Source: Massilia agri (GTDB lineage Bacteria > Pseudomonadota > Gammaproteobacteria > Burkholderiales > Burkholderiaceae_D). From it: DNA of 64,000 nt. The notes beneath the pieces were generated by a model. The model was not told the origin of the DNA and ran no database searches. It was given only the letters and a program-made list of their open reading frames with translations. This document shows positions 8,780 through 17,707 of this stretch, piece after piece. The stretch spans positions 93,969-157,968 of the forward strand of contig NZ_JANUHA010000013.1 of assembly GCF_024753255.1 (NCBI RefSeq), read 5' to 3'. A program made the translations under genes and the position numbers. Numbering within the stretch: the stretch's first letter is position 1; each line of letters starts with the position of its first letter.

Positions 8780-11644
8780 CTACATCTTCCAGCGCATGGC
8801 AACCGAGACCGAGCGTCCAACCTGGACCGTACCGAAATTGGTCAGCTGCTCATTGCCCGCATTGCCGAAGTGGTAGTACTGCCGCTGCATTTCGTTCGTC
8901 AGGTTGATGGCGCCGACATCGACCGACATCCTGTCGTTGACCTTGTACGAGATCTGCATGTCCACGCTCTTTTCCGGCTGACGCCAGATACCGATCGGGT
9001 TGGCAAACAGGGCGGCTTCGTTAGCAGCCAGGAATGCGGAACGCCAGACGTAGGACAGGCGCGCGCTGACCGGGCCCTTTTCGTACGCCAGGGTGGCGTT
9101 GTAGGAGCGGTCGGAGACGCCGAAGAACGGTGTCTCGAGCTGGGCGATGATCTCGCCGGCGTTATTGGCCTCTGGTACGTTCTGCGACGAGCTGAGTCGG
9201 GTAAAGCTGCCCTGGAAGCCCAGGCCTTCCAGCGGGCGCGGCAACCACTTCGGGAAGTAGATCAGGCCGAGTTCGATGCCTTTGATCGTGCCGTCGGAGG
9301 CGTTGACCGGCGAGTTGATGACGTAGTCATAGCCGTTCGTATGGTCGCCGCCCGAGGTAGAGTCGCGGAACGGGTCGTCCGCCGGGTCGACGTGGATCCT
9401 GCGACGCAGAGGCACGACCAGGCCGTCGATCTTGCGCTTGAACACAGTGCCGTAGAGTGCGCTGTCCTTCTGGAAATACCACTCGCCCGTCAGGTCGAAG
9501 TTCGTCGAGAGCGTCGGCTTCAGGTCTGGATTGCCGCCAGTGCCCGAGCCATACCCCACCCGCGACACGTCGTCGGCGAGTTGCAGGACGGGATTCAGAT
9601 CGCCGAAGTTCGGGCGGCGCAGGGTTTTACCAAAGTTGAAGCGCGTGACGACGTCCTTGGCCGCGTCGTAAGTCAGCGTCAGGCTGGGCAGGAATTTCTT
9701 GGTCGACTTGTCGGCGCCCGAGGCCGTGACCGCCTTGGTGGTGGCATCGACCTTGTAGAAGACCATGTCGGTATCGACTTTGGTGTAGCGCACGCCGACA
9801 TTGGCGCGCAGGCGATTGCCGAACAGCTCGCTCTGGAAATTGCCCATCAGGTAGAGATTGCTCGTCTTTTCCTCGATCTCGAAGGTCTTCTGCAGCCGCA
9901 GTTGGTCCGTGGTCAGGAAGTTGCTGTTGACCGAGTTATACAGCTTGCGCCAGTCGTCGATGTGGTCGCGGATGTAGTAGGCATTGGGCTCCACCCATGC
10001 GCGCGGAACGTCCGAGATGTCCTTGCCGAAGTTCGCATTGGTAATGGAATACTCCGGCCCCAGCGAGGCGAGGTTGCGGCCCAGGAAGGCCGATTGCGTC
10101 CGGTTGGCCTCCGACGCCTTGCGCACGTCGTGGCGCATGCCGAACTGGAGCGTCTGCAGCGCACCCCAGCCGGCATCGAAGACGCCCGACAGGCTGGCCG
10201 TCGCGGCGCTGCCCTTGTTGCGGTTGGCGTTATCGTAGAACTCCGCAACATTCCACTTGCTCGGGTCGGTGAGGTCGGCATTGTTATTGAAGCTGAACGC
10301 GGTATCGCCGCCGGCATTGAAGTCGACATTGATGGACGGTGCGACGCGATCGATCCGGGTGGCCGTGAATTGCGTGTCGAACTCGCTCGTCTGGTACGAC
10401 AGATCGCCGTCCAGCTTCAAGCGGTCGCCGATGTCCCACTTGCCGTTCAGGGCATACACGAAGGTATCGGTTTTCGACGTGGTGTAGTCGCCGCTGTTGA
10501 AGCCATAGACGTTATTGACCGTACGGGTCTTGATGACGTTGGTTCCCGGGAAGGTCGTGATCGTCCCCGCGGGGTTGCTGCCGAGATCGCCCCACCAGTC
10601 GACGAAGCTGAACAGCAGCTGGTTGAACGCCTTGTCGCGATAACCGTTGTACATCGTTTCGAAGGTGTAGACCGCGTCGCTGTTCGGCTTCCACTGCAGG
10701 GCGATATTCGCGGCGGGACGCTCGCGTTCACCCTGGACGTCGCTCTGGAAGATGGCGTCGCGCGCCAGGTAATACGGATATGCCTGGCCGTTGAAATTCA
10801 AGGTCGAACCAGCGGCCATCGGCAGGCCGGTACGGGTACCAGCTGGCCAGATATTGTTGTCGGTGATGCGCTGCAAAGGCGTATAACCTGGCGGAACCTC
10901 GGCCGCATTCGGGCTGGTAAACGGGACCATGGCGCCCGGCGTCACGCTTTCATTGCGGTATTTCGTCTTGGTGCCCGCCAGATTGAGCAGGGCGCCGACC
11001 TCGCCGATGCCGGTTTCCCAGCGATTGCTGAACATGGCGCTGACTTGCGGGTTCCACTTCTCCGCAGGATCCAGGTAGGTCCCGCGCGCCGTGAGCGACA
11101 CCTGCGGCCCCTTGAAATCGAAGGGCCGAAGCGACTTGACGTCAATCTGGCCTGCGATGCCGGTTTCCAGCTGGCTGGCGTCGCGCGTCTTGTAGACGTC
11201 GATCTGGCGCACCAGGGTCGAGGGAATGTCCTGGAGCGCGACCTGCGTGCCCGAGGCGGTGAAAATGTTGCGGCCGTTCCAGGTGGTCTGGACATCGGGC
11301 AGGCCGCGGATGGACAAGGCGCCGACCTCGCCGCCGGCGCGATTGGTAACCTGGATGCCCGTCACGCGCTGCAGCGCTTCGACGACGTTGTTATCGGGTA
11401 GCTTGCCGATGTCTTCGGCGACAACCGATTCCACGACCTGGTCATTGATGCGCTTGACCGCCAGGCTCTTGATGAGCGATGCCTTGACGCCGGTGACGAC
11501 CACGGTCTGGGCTTCACCCGGCTCCGTCGTCGTCTCTGCGGCTGCTTGTGCCCACACCGAGGCGCTGCTGAGCAGACCGGCGCCCATCAGCGCTGTGACA
11601 GTCCGCTTCAAGGCTAATGGACGTGCTGATGCTTGCGATTTCAT
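8780..11644 (-). CDS. TonB-dependent outer-membrane receptor, probable oligosaccharide importer
   Basis: The 954-residue product has a signal peptide (cut near SVWAQA), then a plug domain: VVVTGVKASLIKSLAVKR, EDIGKLPDNNVVEALQRVTGIQV, and SIRGLPDVQTTWNGR. A long beta-barrel follows, ending in an aromatic-type strand, VSVAMRWKM. This layout matches the proteobacterial TonB-receptor clade that carries carbohydrates as well as siderophores. The start at 11644 follows AGGAGACGT, as for the symporter gene. The promoter carries the same ATATCGG repeats as the GH43/symporter divergent region. Uptake of arabinan fragments into the periplasm is therefore a reasonable inference. No surface glycan-binding lipoprotein partner is seen. 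Confidence 0.9.
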   Translation of the reverse strand: MKSQASARPLALKRTVTALMGAGLLSSASVWAQAAAETTTEPGEAQTVVVTGVKASLIKSLAVKRINDQVVESVVAEDIGKLPDNNVVEALQRVTGIQVTNRAGGEVGALSIRGLPDVQTTWNGRNIFTASGTQVALQDIPSTLVRQIDVYKTRDASQLETGIAGQIDVKSLRPFDFKGPQVSLTARGTYLDPAEKWNPQVSAMFSNRWETGIGEVGALLNLAGTKTKYRNESVTPGAMVPFTSPNAAEVPPGYTPLQRITDNNIWPAGTRTGLPMAAGSTLNFNGQAYPYYLARDAIFQSDVQGERERPAANIALQWKPNSDAVYTFETMYNGYRDKAFNQLLFSFVDWWGDLGSNPAGTITTFPGTNVIKTRTVNNVYGFNSGDYTTSKTDTFVYALNGKWDIGDRLKLDGDLSYQTSEFDTQFTATRIDRVAPSINVDFNAGGDTAFSFNNNADLTDPSKWNVAEFYDNANRNKGSAATASLSGVFDAGWGALQTLQFGMRHDVRKASEANRTQSAFLGRNLASLGPEYSITNANFGKDISDVPRAWVEPNAYYIRDHIDDWRKLYNSVNSNFLTTDQLRLQKTFEIEEKTSNLYLMGNFQSELFGNRLRANVGVRYTKVDTDMVFYKVDATTKAVTASGADKSTKKFLPSLTLTYDAAKDVVTRFNFGKTLRRPNFGDLNPVLQLADDVSRVGYGSGTGGNPDLKPTLSTNFDLTGEWYFQKDSALYGTVFKRKIDGLVVPLRRRIHVDPADDPFRDSTSGGDHTNGYDYVINSPVNASDGTIKGIELGLIYFPKWLPRPLEGLGFQGSFTRLSSSQNVPEANNAGEIIAQLETPFFGVSDRSYNATLAYEKGPVSARLSYVWRSAFLAANEAALFANPIGIWRQPEKSVDMQISYKVNDRMSVDVGAINLTNEMQRQYYHFGNAGNEQLTNFGTVQVGRSVSVAMRWKM

Positions 11645-11790
11645 ACGTCTCCTGTATTTTTTAGTTATGAGTAATTTAGTTCTTAAACTGGAATTGCTAT
11701 AGATCATGTTAGAGACCCAACAATGATCGAGCTAATGACTTTTTCTGGGTTTCCAATATCGGTTTCGATATCGGCCTGGTCTTTTAGCTA
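11645..11790 (-). promoter_or_regulatory. TonB receptor promoter region with shared ATATCGG operator
   Basis: Two direct copies of ATATCGG, at 11756-11762 and 11768-11774, sit 12 bases apart about 110 bases upstream of the receptor start. The second forms the palindrome CGATATCG (11766-11773). The same elements fill the divergent region at 4097-4153. From about 11790 to 11948 I see no gene or clear signal. Confidence 0.55.
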
Positions 11791-11948
11791 GCAAAAGCGG
11801 AGGCGGCATCCAGATGCCCGTGCCGTTCCGGACACGAAGCGCCGCGCGGTCGCAGCGAAGAACCCGGCAAAAAACGGAAGGCGCAGGCGCGCAGGAAGTC
11901 CAGGCATGGATGAGACAGGTGTGCGGCTTTGCCGGGCGCACCAACGCA

Positions 11949-11972
11949 AACGGGCCCCGAATGGGACCCGTT
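11949..11972 (-). terminator. Terminator of the tRNA array
   Basis: AACGGGCCCC and GGGACCCGTT pair as a ten-base stem with one G.U pair, just after the last tRNA-Cys in leftward reading. The T-run is weak. Confidence 0.55.
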
Positions 11973-11978
11973 CTGATT

Positions 11979-12052
11979 TGGAGGCGAGGACAGGAATCGA
12001 ACCTGTCTCGGCGGCTTTGCAGGCCGCTGCATAACCTCTTTGCTACCTCGCC
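11979..12052 (-). tRNA. tRNA-Cys (GCA), copy 1
   Basis: The 74 bases include an encoded CCA. The acceptor stem GGCGAGG pairs with CCTCGCC, the anticodon loop CTGCAAA reads GCA on a perfect five-base stem, and the T arm is ACAGG-TTCGATT-CCTGT. It differs from copy 2 by a compensated T-stem base pair, so both fold well. Confidence 0.96.
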
Positions 12053-12145
12053 AGAACCTATCTTAGGCCACTGGCCGCATGAGCTTATGCGCTGCCGCAA
12101 GCCTTGCACATCTGTCATGAATGCAATTGCACGGACCCGGGTTGG

Positions 12146-12172
12146 AAAAGCAACGGGCCCCGAAGGGCCCGC
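12146..12172 (-). terminator. Terminator between the two tRNA-Cys genes
   Basis: CGGGCCC (12154-12160) and GGGCCCG (12165-12171) form a tight hairpin with a four-base loop. Read leftward it is followed by TTGCTTTTCC. It would let only part of the transcript reach tRNA-Cys copy 1. Confidence 0.6.
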
Positions 12173-12185
12173 GCTAGATACGTTC

Positions 12186-12259
12186 TGGAGGCGAGGACGG
12201 GAGTCGAACCCGTCTAGACGGCTTTGCAGGCCGCTGCATAACCGCTTTGCTACCTCGCC
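12186..12259 (-). tRNA. tRNA-Cys (GCA), copy 2
   Basis: The 74 bases include an encoded CCA and a GCA anticodon in CTGCAAA. The T arm is ACGGG-TTCGACT-CCCGT, a compensated change from copy 1. The anticodon stem has a G.T closing pair (GCGGC/GCCGT), where copy 1 has a full Watson-Crick stem. Confidence 0.96.
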
Positions 12260-12335
12260 AGAGGTGATCTTGGGAGAGTTGACCCGGCCGGTTATGTGCC
12301 GTGTCAACCGAGAAGGAAAATCTTCTCAAGAATTC

Positions 12336-12411
12336 TGGAGCGGGAGAAGAGTCTCGAACTCTCGACCTCAACCTTGGCAAGGTTGCGCTCTACCAACTGA
12401 GCTACTCCCGC
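12336..12411 (-). tRNA. tRNA-Gly (GCC), copy 1
   Basis: The 76 bases include CCA. The acceptor is GCGGGAG/CTCCCGC and the anticodon loop TTGCCAA sits on an ACCTT/AAGGT-type stem. All four tRNA-Gly genes in this array are identical. Confidence 0.97.
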
Positions 12412-12440
12412 ATTGGAGTTCATCTTTGTCGTAAAACCTG

Positions 12441-12516
12441 TGGAGCGGGAGAAGAGTCTCGAACTCTCGACCTCAACCTTGGCAAGGTTGCGCTCTACCA
12501 ACTGAGCTACTCCCGC
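12441..12516 (-). tRNA. tRNA-Gly (GCC), copy 2
   Basis: Identical over 76 bases to the other three copies, including the encoded CCA. The spacer to copy 1 is 29 bases. Confidence 0.97.
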
Positions 12517-12570
12517 ATTGGAGTCTTACTACCTGTTACGCCTGTCGCGCCAACTCACCGTGAGGCAAAC

Positions 12571-12646
12571 TGGAGCGGGAGAAGAGTCTCGAACTCTCGA
12601 CCTCAACCTTGGCAAGGTTGCGCTCTACCAACTGAGCTACTCCCGC
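12571..12646 (-). tRNA. tRNA-Gly (GCC), copy 3
   Basis: Identical over 76 bases to the other copies. The flanking spacers (54 and 81 bases) are unrelated to each other, so only the mature tRNA unit is conserved. Confidence 0.97.
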
Positions 12647-12727
12647 GTTCAGGACAATCATTATTACAGAACTTTGACATTTTTTCAAGATTGCCTATCG
12701 TGCAGAGCACTGATCATCTTGAAACTT

Positions 12728-12803
12728 TGGAGCGGGAGAAGAGTCTCGAACTCTCGACCTCAACCTTGGCAAGGTTGCGCTCTACCAACTGAGCTACTCC
12801 CGC
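12728..12803 (-). tRNA. tRNA-Gly (GCC), copy 4 (first in the transcript)
   Basis: Identical to the other copies. It is the promoter-proximal gene of the leftward array, about 40 bases downstream of a near-consensus sigma70 promoter. Confidence 0.97.
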
Positions 12804-12845
12804 TTCGTCTTTCATTCTGCAACGATGTCGTCGCAACAGGCAGGC

Positions 12846-12873
12846 ATTATAGAGATTCTATTCCGTACGTCAA
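12846..12873 (-). promoter_or_regulatory. Sigma70 promoter of the tRNA-Gly/tRNA-Cys array
   Basis: Read leftward, TTGACG (12873-12868) and TATAAT (12851-12846) are separated by 16 bases. This is close to consensus and well placed to drive the six-tRNA transcript independently of pgsA. Confidence 0.75.
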
Positions 12874-12911
12874 GGATGACACCGAACATTTCTTATTTCT
12901 CATTAGGGCCG

Positions 12912-13490
12912 TTAAAGCGAACCTGCCTTCTCCTTGATCAGCGGCCAGGCCTTGCGCAGGTAGTAGAACATCGACCACACGGTCAGCACGCCGGCCAGCC
13001 ACAGGAAGTACTCGCCCCAGTAGTGGGTGTCGATGCCGGCAATGACATCGTGGAAGAGCAGCATCGGGATCGCGGTCATCTGGGCGGCGGTCTTGATCTT
13101 GCCGAGCGAACTGACGGCCACCGACTTGGTCGCGCCGATCTGCGCCATCCATTCACGCAGCGCCGAGATGGTGATCTCGCGGCCGATGATGATGAAGGCG
13201 ATGATGGCGTTGACCCGGTCCAGCTGCACCAGCACCAGCAGCGCGCCGGCCACCATCAGTTTATCCGCCACCGGATCGAGGAAGGCCCCGAAGGCCGAGG
13301 TCTGGTTCCAGCGCCTGGCCAAAAAGCCGTCGAACCAGTCGGTAATGGCGGCGATCACGAACACAAGCGTGGCCGCCAGGTTGCGGTCGGCCAGCGGGAG
13401 CCAGTGGGCGGGGAGGTAGAAGACACCGACAACGAGGGGAATCAGCGCGACGCGTAACCAGGTCAGGAGAATCGGGATGTTGAAAGGCAT
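12912..13490 (-). CDS. pgsA: CDP-diacylglycerol--glycerol-3-phosphate 3-phosphatidyltransferase
   Basis: This 192-residue inner-membrane enzyme makes phosphatidylglycerol phosphate, the committed step to phosphatidylglycerol and cardiolipin. The CDP-alcohol phosphotransferase signature D-G-x2-A-R-x8-G-x3-D-x3-D is exact in the stretch from DGFLARR to DPVAD. Several hydrophobic helices follow, and GREITISALREW is typical of PgsA. The size is normal. It lies downstream of uvrC and upstream of the tRNA-Gly array, as in many betaproteobacteria. A terminator after uvrC suggests pgsA has its own promoter. Confidence 0.95.
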   Translation of the reverse strand: MPFNIPILLTWLRVALIPLVVGVFYLPAHWLPLADRNLAATLVFVIAAITDWFDGFLARRWNQTSAFGAFLDPVADKLMVAGALLVLVQLDRVNAIIAFIIIGREITISALREWMAQIGATKSVAVSSLGKIKTAAQMTAIPMLLFHDVIAGIDTHYWGEYFLWLAGVLTVWSMFYYLRKAWPLIKEKAGSL

Positions 13491-13587
13491 GGAAAAAGCA
13501 CTGATTACGGGAATGAAAGTGTGGGCGTTAGTCTACATGGGTATTGCAAATTGGACTAGGTGACTCGTCTGTATGTGAACGCCCAAA

Positions 13588-13611
13588 AGAAAACCGGGGC
13601 ATGGCCCCGGT
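13588..13611 (-). terminator. Intrinsic terminator after uvrC
   Basis: ACCGGGGC and GCCCCGGT form a perfect eight-base stem with a three-base loop (13593-13611). Read leftward it is followed by TTTCTTTTGGG. It lies immediately past the uvrC stop. Confidence 0.8.
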
Positions 13612-13616
13612 CGGAA

Positions 13617-15680
13617 TCAGTGCAGCTGGCGGTAGATCTCTTCCGCCAGCGTACTCGAGATGCCCTCCACCGACATCAGGTCTTCCACGCTGGCGTCGAT
13701 CACGCCACGCAGCCCGCCGAAGCGCGCCAGCAGGCGCTGGCGGCGCTTGGCGCCGATGCCTTCGATCTCCTCCAGGCGCGAAGCTTGTCTCGCCTTGGCG
13801 CGCTTGGCGCGCATGCCGGTGATCGCGAAGCGGTGGGCCTCGTCGCGGATCATCGCCACCAGCATCAGGGCAGCCGATTCCTTGCCCAGCTCCTGCGGCG
13901 CGCGGCCGTCGGCGAAGATCAGGGTCTCCAGGCCCACGCGGCGGCCCTCCCCTTTCGCCACGCCGACGATCATCGAGATGGGCAGACCCAGCTCCTCGAA
14001 GACCTGGCGCGCCATCTCGACCTGGCCCTTGCCGCCGTCGACCAGCACGATGTCGGGCATGACGCCCTCCCCATTGGCCACCTTCTCGTAGCGGCGCTGC
14101 AGCACCTGGCGCATGGCGGCGTAGTCGTCGCCCGGCGTGATGCCGTTGATGTTGAAGCGGCGGTACTCGCCGTTCTGCATCTGGTGGTGGTGGAAGACCA
14201 CGCAGGAGGCTTGCGTCGCCTCGCCCGCCGTGTGGCTGATGTCGAAGCACTCGATGCGCAGCTCATCCAGGGTGTCCTGGTCGAGCTGCAGCACATCGGC
14301 CAGCGCGCGGGTGCGCGCCTGCTGCGAGCCCTGCTCGGACAGCAGGCGCGCCAGCGCGATCTCGGCGCCCTTGCAGGCCATCTCCAGCCACTGGCGGCGC
14401 TGGCCTTGCGGCTGGAAGATCAGGTTGATACGGTGTCCGCACTGCTCGCTCAAGGCCACGATCAGCTCCGGCTGGTCGAACTCGATGTTCAGGATCAGCG
14501 TGCCCGGGATGAACTGGCCCGCATAGTGCTGGGCCAGGAAGGCACACAGCACCTCGACCTCGATCGGACATTCCCCGAGCGACTCGCCCACATGCGTGGG
14601 GAAATAGGCGCGGTCGCCCAGGTGGCGCCCGCCGCGCACCATGGCCAGGTTCACGCAGGCGCGGCCGCCCTGCACCACCACGGCGATCACGTCGACGTCG
14701 GCGTCGCCCACCGTCTCCATGCTCTGCGCGTGCAGCACCTTCGACAAGGCCTGGATCTGGTTGCGGATGCTGGCGGCCTGCTCGAACTTGAGCTCCATCG
14801 CGTAGGCCTGCATCTTCTCCTCGAGGTCCGCCAGCACCTCGGTCTGGCGGCCGCGCAGGAAGCGCGCCGCGTTGTCGACGTCGCGCGCGTAGTCTTCGGG
14901 CGTGATCAGGTCGACGCAGGGCGCGCTGCAGCGGCCGATCTGGTGCAGCAGGCAGGGACGCGTGCGGTTGCTGTAGACGCTGTCCTCGCAGGTGCGCAGC
15001 AGGAAGACCCGCTGCAGCAGCTGGATCGATTCCTTGGCCGCCCAGGCGGATGGGAAAGGACCGAAGTACTGGTTCTTCTTGTCGAGCGCGCCGCGGTAGT
15101 AGCCCAGGCGCGGCGCTTCTCCGCCGGTGATGCGGATGTAGGGGTACGATTTATCGTCGCGGAACAGGATGTTGTAGCGCGGCTTGAGCGTCTTGATCAG
15201 GTTGTTTTCCAGGATCAGCGCTTCCGCCTCGCTGCTCGTCACCGTCGTTTCCAGGTGCGCGATCTGCGACACCATCATGGCGATGCGCGGGCTCGAGAGG
15301 TTCTTCTGGAAGTAGCTCGAGACGCGGTTCTTGAGGTTGCGCGCCTTGCCCACGTAGAGCACGTTCTGGTTGGCGTCGAAGTAGCGGTAGACGCCCGGCA
15401 GACCAGGCAGTTTCGCCACCGTGGCGAGCACCTGTTCGCGCGCCGCTTCGCTCGGCTGCACCGGTTGCGCGGCGTCGCCCTTCAATGTCGCTTTCAATTC
15501 TTCTTTCATGGCCTGCCAACTGTCCGGCCGCACCCGTGGCGCGACCGACTCCTGTTTCCTGATCCTGGGTCTGGCGGCGCCGATGCGCGCCGGTTTTGCT
15601 GCCGGCGCCGGCATCGCCGCCCCGCCGCTCGCCACATGGGCGACCGCCTCTTGCGCGGAGCCCTGCTCTTCCTTGCTCAC
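13617..15680 (-). CDS. uvrC: Excinuclease ABC subunit C
   Basis: This 687-residue cytoplasmic nuclease cuts DNA on both sides of a lesion in nucleotide excision repair with UvrAB. The GIY-YIG domain starts at [11 protein letters not shown] and continues through [18 protein letters not shown]. The UvrB-interacting region follows, then the RNase H-like domain ([16 protein letters not shown]), and a helix-hairpin-helix tail ([34 protein letters not shown]). About 80 extra residues rich in Ala and Pro precede the GIY-YIG domain. The GTG start at 15680 has AGCAGGAC upstream, 18 bases after acpS; a later internal start is possible. Confidence 0.96.
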   Translation of the reverse strand: MSKEEQGSAQEAVAHVASGGAAMPAPAAKPARIGAARPRIRKQESVAPRVRPDSWQAMKEELKATLKGDAAQPVQPSEAAREQVLATVAKLPGLPGVYRYFDANQNVLYVGKARNLKNRVSSYFQKNLSSPRIAMMVSQIAHLETTVTSSEAEALILENNLIKTLKPRYNILFRDDKSYPYIRITGGEAPRLGYYRGALDKKNQYFGPFPSAWAAKESIQLLQRVFLLRTCEDSVYSNRTRPCLLHQIGRCSAPCVDLITPEDYARDVDNAARFLRGRQTEVLADLEEKMQAYAMELKFEQAASIRNQIQALSKVLHAQSMETVGDADVDVIAVVVQGGRACVNLAMVRGGRHLGDRAYFPTHVGESLGECPIEVEVLCAFLAQHYAGQFIPGTLILNIEFDQPELIVALSEQCGHRINLIFQPQGQRRQWLEMACKGAEIALARLLSEQGSQQARTRALADVLQLDQDTLDELRIECFDISHTAGEATQASCVVFHHHQMQNGEYRRFNINGITPGDDYAAMRQVLQRRYEKVANGEGVMPDIVLVDGGKGQVEMARQVFEELGLPISMIVGVAKGEGRRVGLETLIFADGRAPQELGKESAALMLVAMIRDEAHRFAITGMRAKRAKARQASRLEEIEGIGAKRRQRLLARFGGLRGVIDASVEDLMSVEGISSTLAEEIYRQLH

Positions 15681-15698
15681 GTCCTGCTCACTTCTACC

Positions 15699-16100
15699 TT
15701 ATGCGGCCACGTCCTTGGTCACGATCACGAAAGCCACGGCATAATCCGCCTCGTCGCTGATCGACACCTGCGCGCTCAAGCCATTCGCGCGCATGAATTC
15801 CGCCAATGCCCCGCTGCACACGATGGTCGGCTTGCCGCCGGGCGCGTTGAACATCTGGGCCGAGCGCCAGGTCATGGGCATGCGCATGCCCAGCCCGATC
15901 GCCTTCGAAAACGCTTCCTTGGCCGAGAAGCGCGTGGCCAGGAAACGCAGTCCCCGCACCGCATGTTTCGCGCTGCGTGCATGGTACTTCACCAGTTCCT
16001 CGGGGCCGAGGATCTTCTCGGCGAAGCGCGGCCCGCTCCGTAGAAGGGCCGCCTCGACACGCGAGATCTGGACGATGTCGGTGCCGATCCCGTAGATCAT
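15699..16100 (-). CDS. acpS: Holo-[acyl-carrier-protein] synthase
   Basis: The 133-residue enzyme moves the phosphopantetheine arm from CoA to the serine of ACP. The N-terminal [16 protein letters not shown] holds the Mg2+-binding Asp and [15 protein letters not shown] holds the catalytic Glu-Ala-x2-Lys block. Its ATG directly abuts the pdxJ stop (no gap), pointing to coupled translation. Its substrate, ACP, is encoded about 12 kb upstream in the same transcriptional direction. Confidence 0.96.
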   Translation of the reverse strand: MIYGIGTDIVQISRVEAALLRSGPRFAEKILGPEELVKYHARSAKHAVRGLRFLATRFSAKEAFSKAIGLGMRMPMTWRSAQMFNAPGGKPTIVCSGALAEFMRANGLSAQVSISDEADYAVAFVIVTKDVAA

Positions 16101-16874
16101 TTACGCACCCTGCCCGTACCGCACGCCCAGGCGCGCGGCGACCATGATCGCCTTCATCTCGCGCACCGCGTTCTCCCAGCCAGCGAACAGGGCATGGGCG
16201 ACGATGGCGTGGCCGATGTTCAGCTCGTGGATGTCGGGGATGGCCGCGATCGGCTGGACGTTCGTGTAGTGCAGGCCGTGGCCGGCGTTCACGCGCAGGC
16301 CGCGCGAAGCGCCCGCATGCACGCCCGCCTTGATGCGCTCGATCTCGCGCAGCGCTTCCTCGCCTTCCGCTTCCGCATAGCGGCCCGTATGCAGCTCGAT
16401 CACGGTCGCGCCCACGTTCTTCGCCGCCTCGATCTGGGCTTCGTCCGCATCGATGAAGAGCGAGACGCGGATGCCCTCTTCCTTCAGCTGCTTCACCGCG
16501 GCTTCCACTTCCTTGTAGTAGCGGATCACGTCCAGGCCGCCCTCGGTGGTCACCTCTTCGCGGCGCTCGGGCACCAGGCACACGTCCTGGGGCTTCACGC
16601 GGCAGGCGAAGTCGATCATCTCGGTGGTGACGGCCGCCTCCAGGTTCATGCGGGTGGCCAGCTGCGGGCGCAGGGCCAGCACGTCCGCATCCTTGATGTG
16701 GCGGCGGTCTTCACGCAGGTGCAGGGTGATCAGGTCGGCGCCGGCCTGCTCGGCCAGCAGCGCGGCGCGGATCGGGTCCGGATAGCTGGTGCCGCGGGCG
16801 TTACGCACGGTGGCGATGTGGTCGATGTTGACGCCCAGGTCGATGACGGGGCCTGCGGGTTGGAGGAAGCTCAT
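16101..16874 (-). CDS. pdxJ: Pyridoxine 5'-phosphate synthase
   Basis: The 257-residue TIM-barrel enzyme condenses 1-deoxyxylulose 5-phosphate with aminoacetone phosphate to form pyridoxine 5'-phosphate (DXP-dependent vitamin B6 route). Conserved stretches are [42 protein letters not shown] and [13 protein letters not shown], covering the catalytic Glu/His and phosphate-binding sites. Length is normal. It lies 17 bases after recO in the rnc-era-recO-pdxJ-acpS operon, the standard order in proteobacteria. Confidence 0.97.
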   Translation of the reverse strand: MSFLQPAGPVIDLGVNIDHIATVRNARGTSYPDPIRAALLAEQAGADLITLHLREDRRHIKDADVLALRPQLATRMNLEAAVTTEMIDFACRVKPQDVCLVPERREEVTTEGGLDVIRYYKEVEAAVKQLKEEGIRVSLFIDADEAQIEAAKNVGATVIELHTGRYAEAEGEEALREIERIKAGVHAGASRGLRVNAGHGLHYTNVQPIAAIPDIHELNIGHAIVAHALFAGWENAVREMKAIMVAARLGVRYGQGA

Positions 16875-16891
16875 GTCGGTTCTATCGTTAA

Positions 16892-17683
16892 TTAAAGCTG
16901 GCTGAGGTCGATCAATATCTGGCGCGTGTTCAGCGGCGCGCCGTTCAGGTGGTGGGCCAGCAGGAAGCGCATCAGCTGCTTGCTCTGCGCCTGGGTGGCC
17001 GGGTCGCTGTAGTCCTCGCCCTCCATGTCGAGCAGGGTCTTGCCGCTCACGACAGGCCAGACGTCGGCGGGCAGTGCCTCGCGCGCGCCCTTCTCGGGGT
17101 CGACCACATAGTCGCAGGCCGGGTCCACGGGCCCACGCGTCGTCGTGCAGCGCCCCAGGTCGGCGGCGACGCCCGTTTCCTTAAGTAGGGCCCGTTCGAA
17201 CTTTCGCAAGACGATGGGCGGCGGCTCGCCATGGGCCAGCTGGTTCAAGGTCGAGACATAGTGGTCGAACAGGGCCGGATGCTTGTCATCGCGGGCCAGC
17301 AGCTTCACCAGCAGCTCGTTGAGATAAAAGCCGCACAGCAGCGCGGTCCGCTCCAGCGGCAGCATGCCGCCCACCCACTCGGCGTCGATCAGGGTGCGCA
17401 GTTCCGACTTGCCGCTGAAGGAGAGCGAGAGCGGCTGGAAGGTCTGCAGCACGCCGCGCAGTTTGGAGAGCGGCCGCTTGGCGCCCTTCGCGACCACGCC
17501 CACGCGGCCGAAGTCGCGCGTGAACATGTCCACGATGAGGCTGGTTTCCTTGTAGGGGTAGCTGTGCAGGACGAAGCCGGGCTGGCCCGTCACGCGGGTG
17601 TCGCGTACGGGTGGGCGGCTGCGTTTTGCAGTCGCCGGAACAGCCTGTTCCGGCGTGTCGATGAGGTCGTCTGTGCTGGGCAT
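16892..17683 (-). CDS. recO: DNA repair protein RecO
   Basis: The 263-residue protein loads RecA onto SSB-covered gaps with RecR. The N-terminal OB-fold is visible ([45 protein letters not shown]), as is the helical C-terminal domain ([26 protein letters not shown]). About 30 residues rich in Thr and Arg precede the OB-fold. The zinc-finger cysteines of some RecO proteins are not obvious. It follows era by 24 bases. Confidence 0.95.
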   Translation of the reverse strand: MPSTDDLIDTPEQAVPATAKRSRPPVRDTRVTGQPGFVLHSYPYKETSLIVDMFTRDFGRVGVVAKGAKRPLSKLRGVLQTFQPLSLSFSGKSELRTLIDAEWVGGMLPLERTALLCGFYLNELLVKLLARDDKHPALFDHYVSTLNQLAHGEPPPIVLRKFERALLKETGVAADLGRCTTTRGPVDPACDYVVDPEKGAREALPADVWPVVSGKTLLDMEGEDYSDPATQAQSKQLMRFLLAHHLNGAPLNTRQILIDLSQL

Positions 17684-17707
17684 GCGCTCTAGAACGGCCT
17701 CCAGGGA

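Noticed and set aside
8708..11401. An 897-codon plus-strand open frame opposite the TonB receptor gene
   Set aside because: It is a GC-driven shadow of the receptor gene. It lacks any recognisable motif, has an Arg/Val/Asp-skewed composition, and the opposite strand encodes a clear full-length receptor.
12336..12803. Regularly repeated 76-base units that could be taken for a CRISPR-like array
   Set aside because: Each unit folds as a complete tRNA-Gly with CCA, and spacing is irregular (29, 54 and 81 bases).
11949..12903. tRNA array as a possible integration site of a genomic island
   Set aside because: No integrase, no partial tRNA duplicate with att-like ends and no phage genes are nearby; neighbours are housekeeping genes.
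13560..16043. An 827-codon plus-strand open frame opposite uvrC and acpS
   Set aside because: It spans two certain minus-strand genes, is rich in His, Arg and Gln as expected of antisense frames in high-GC DNA, and has no family signature.
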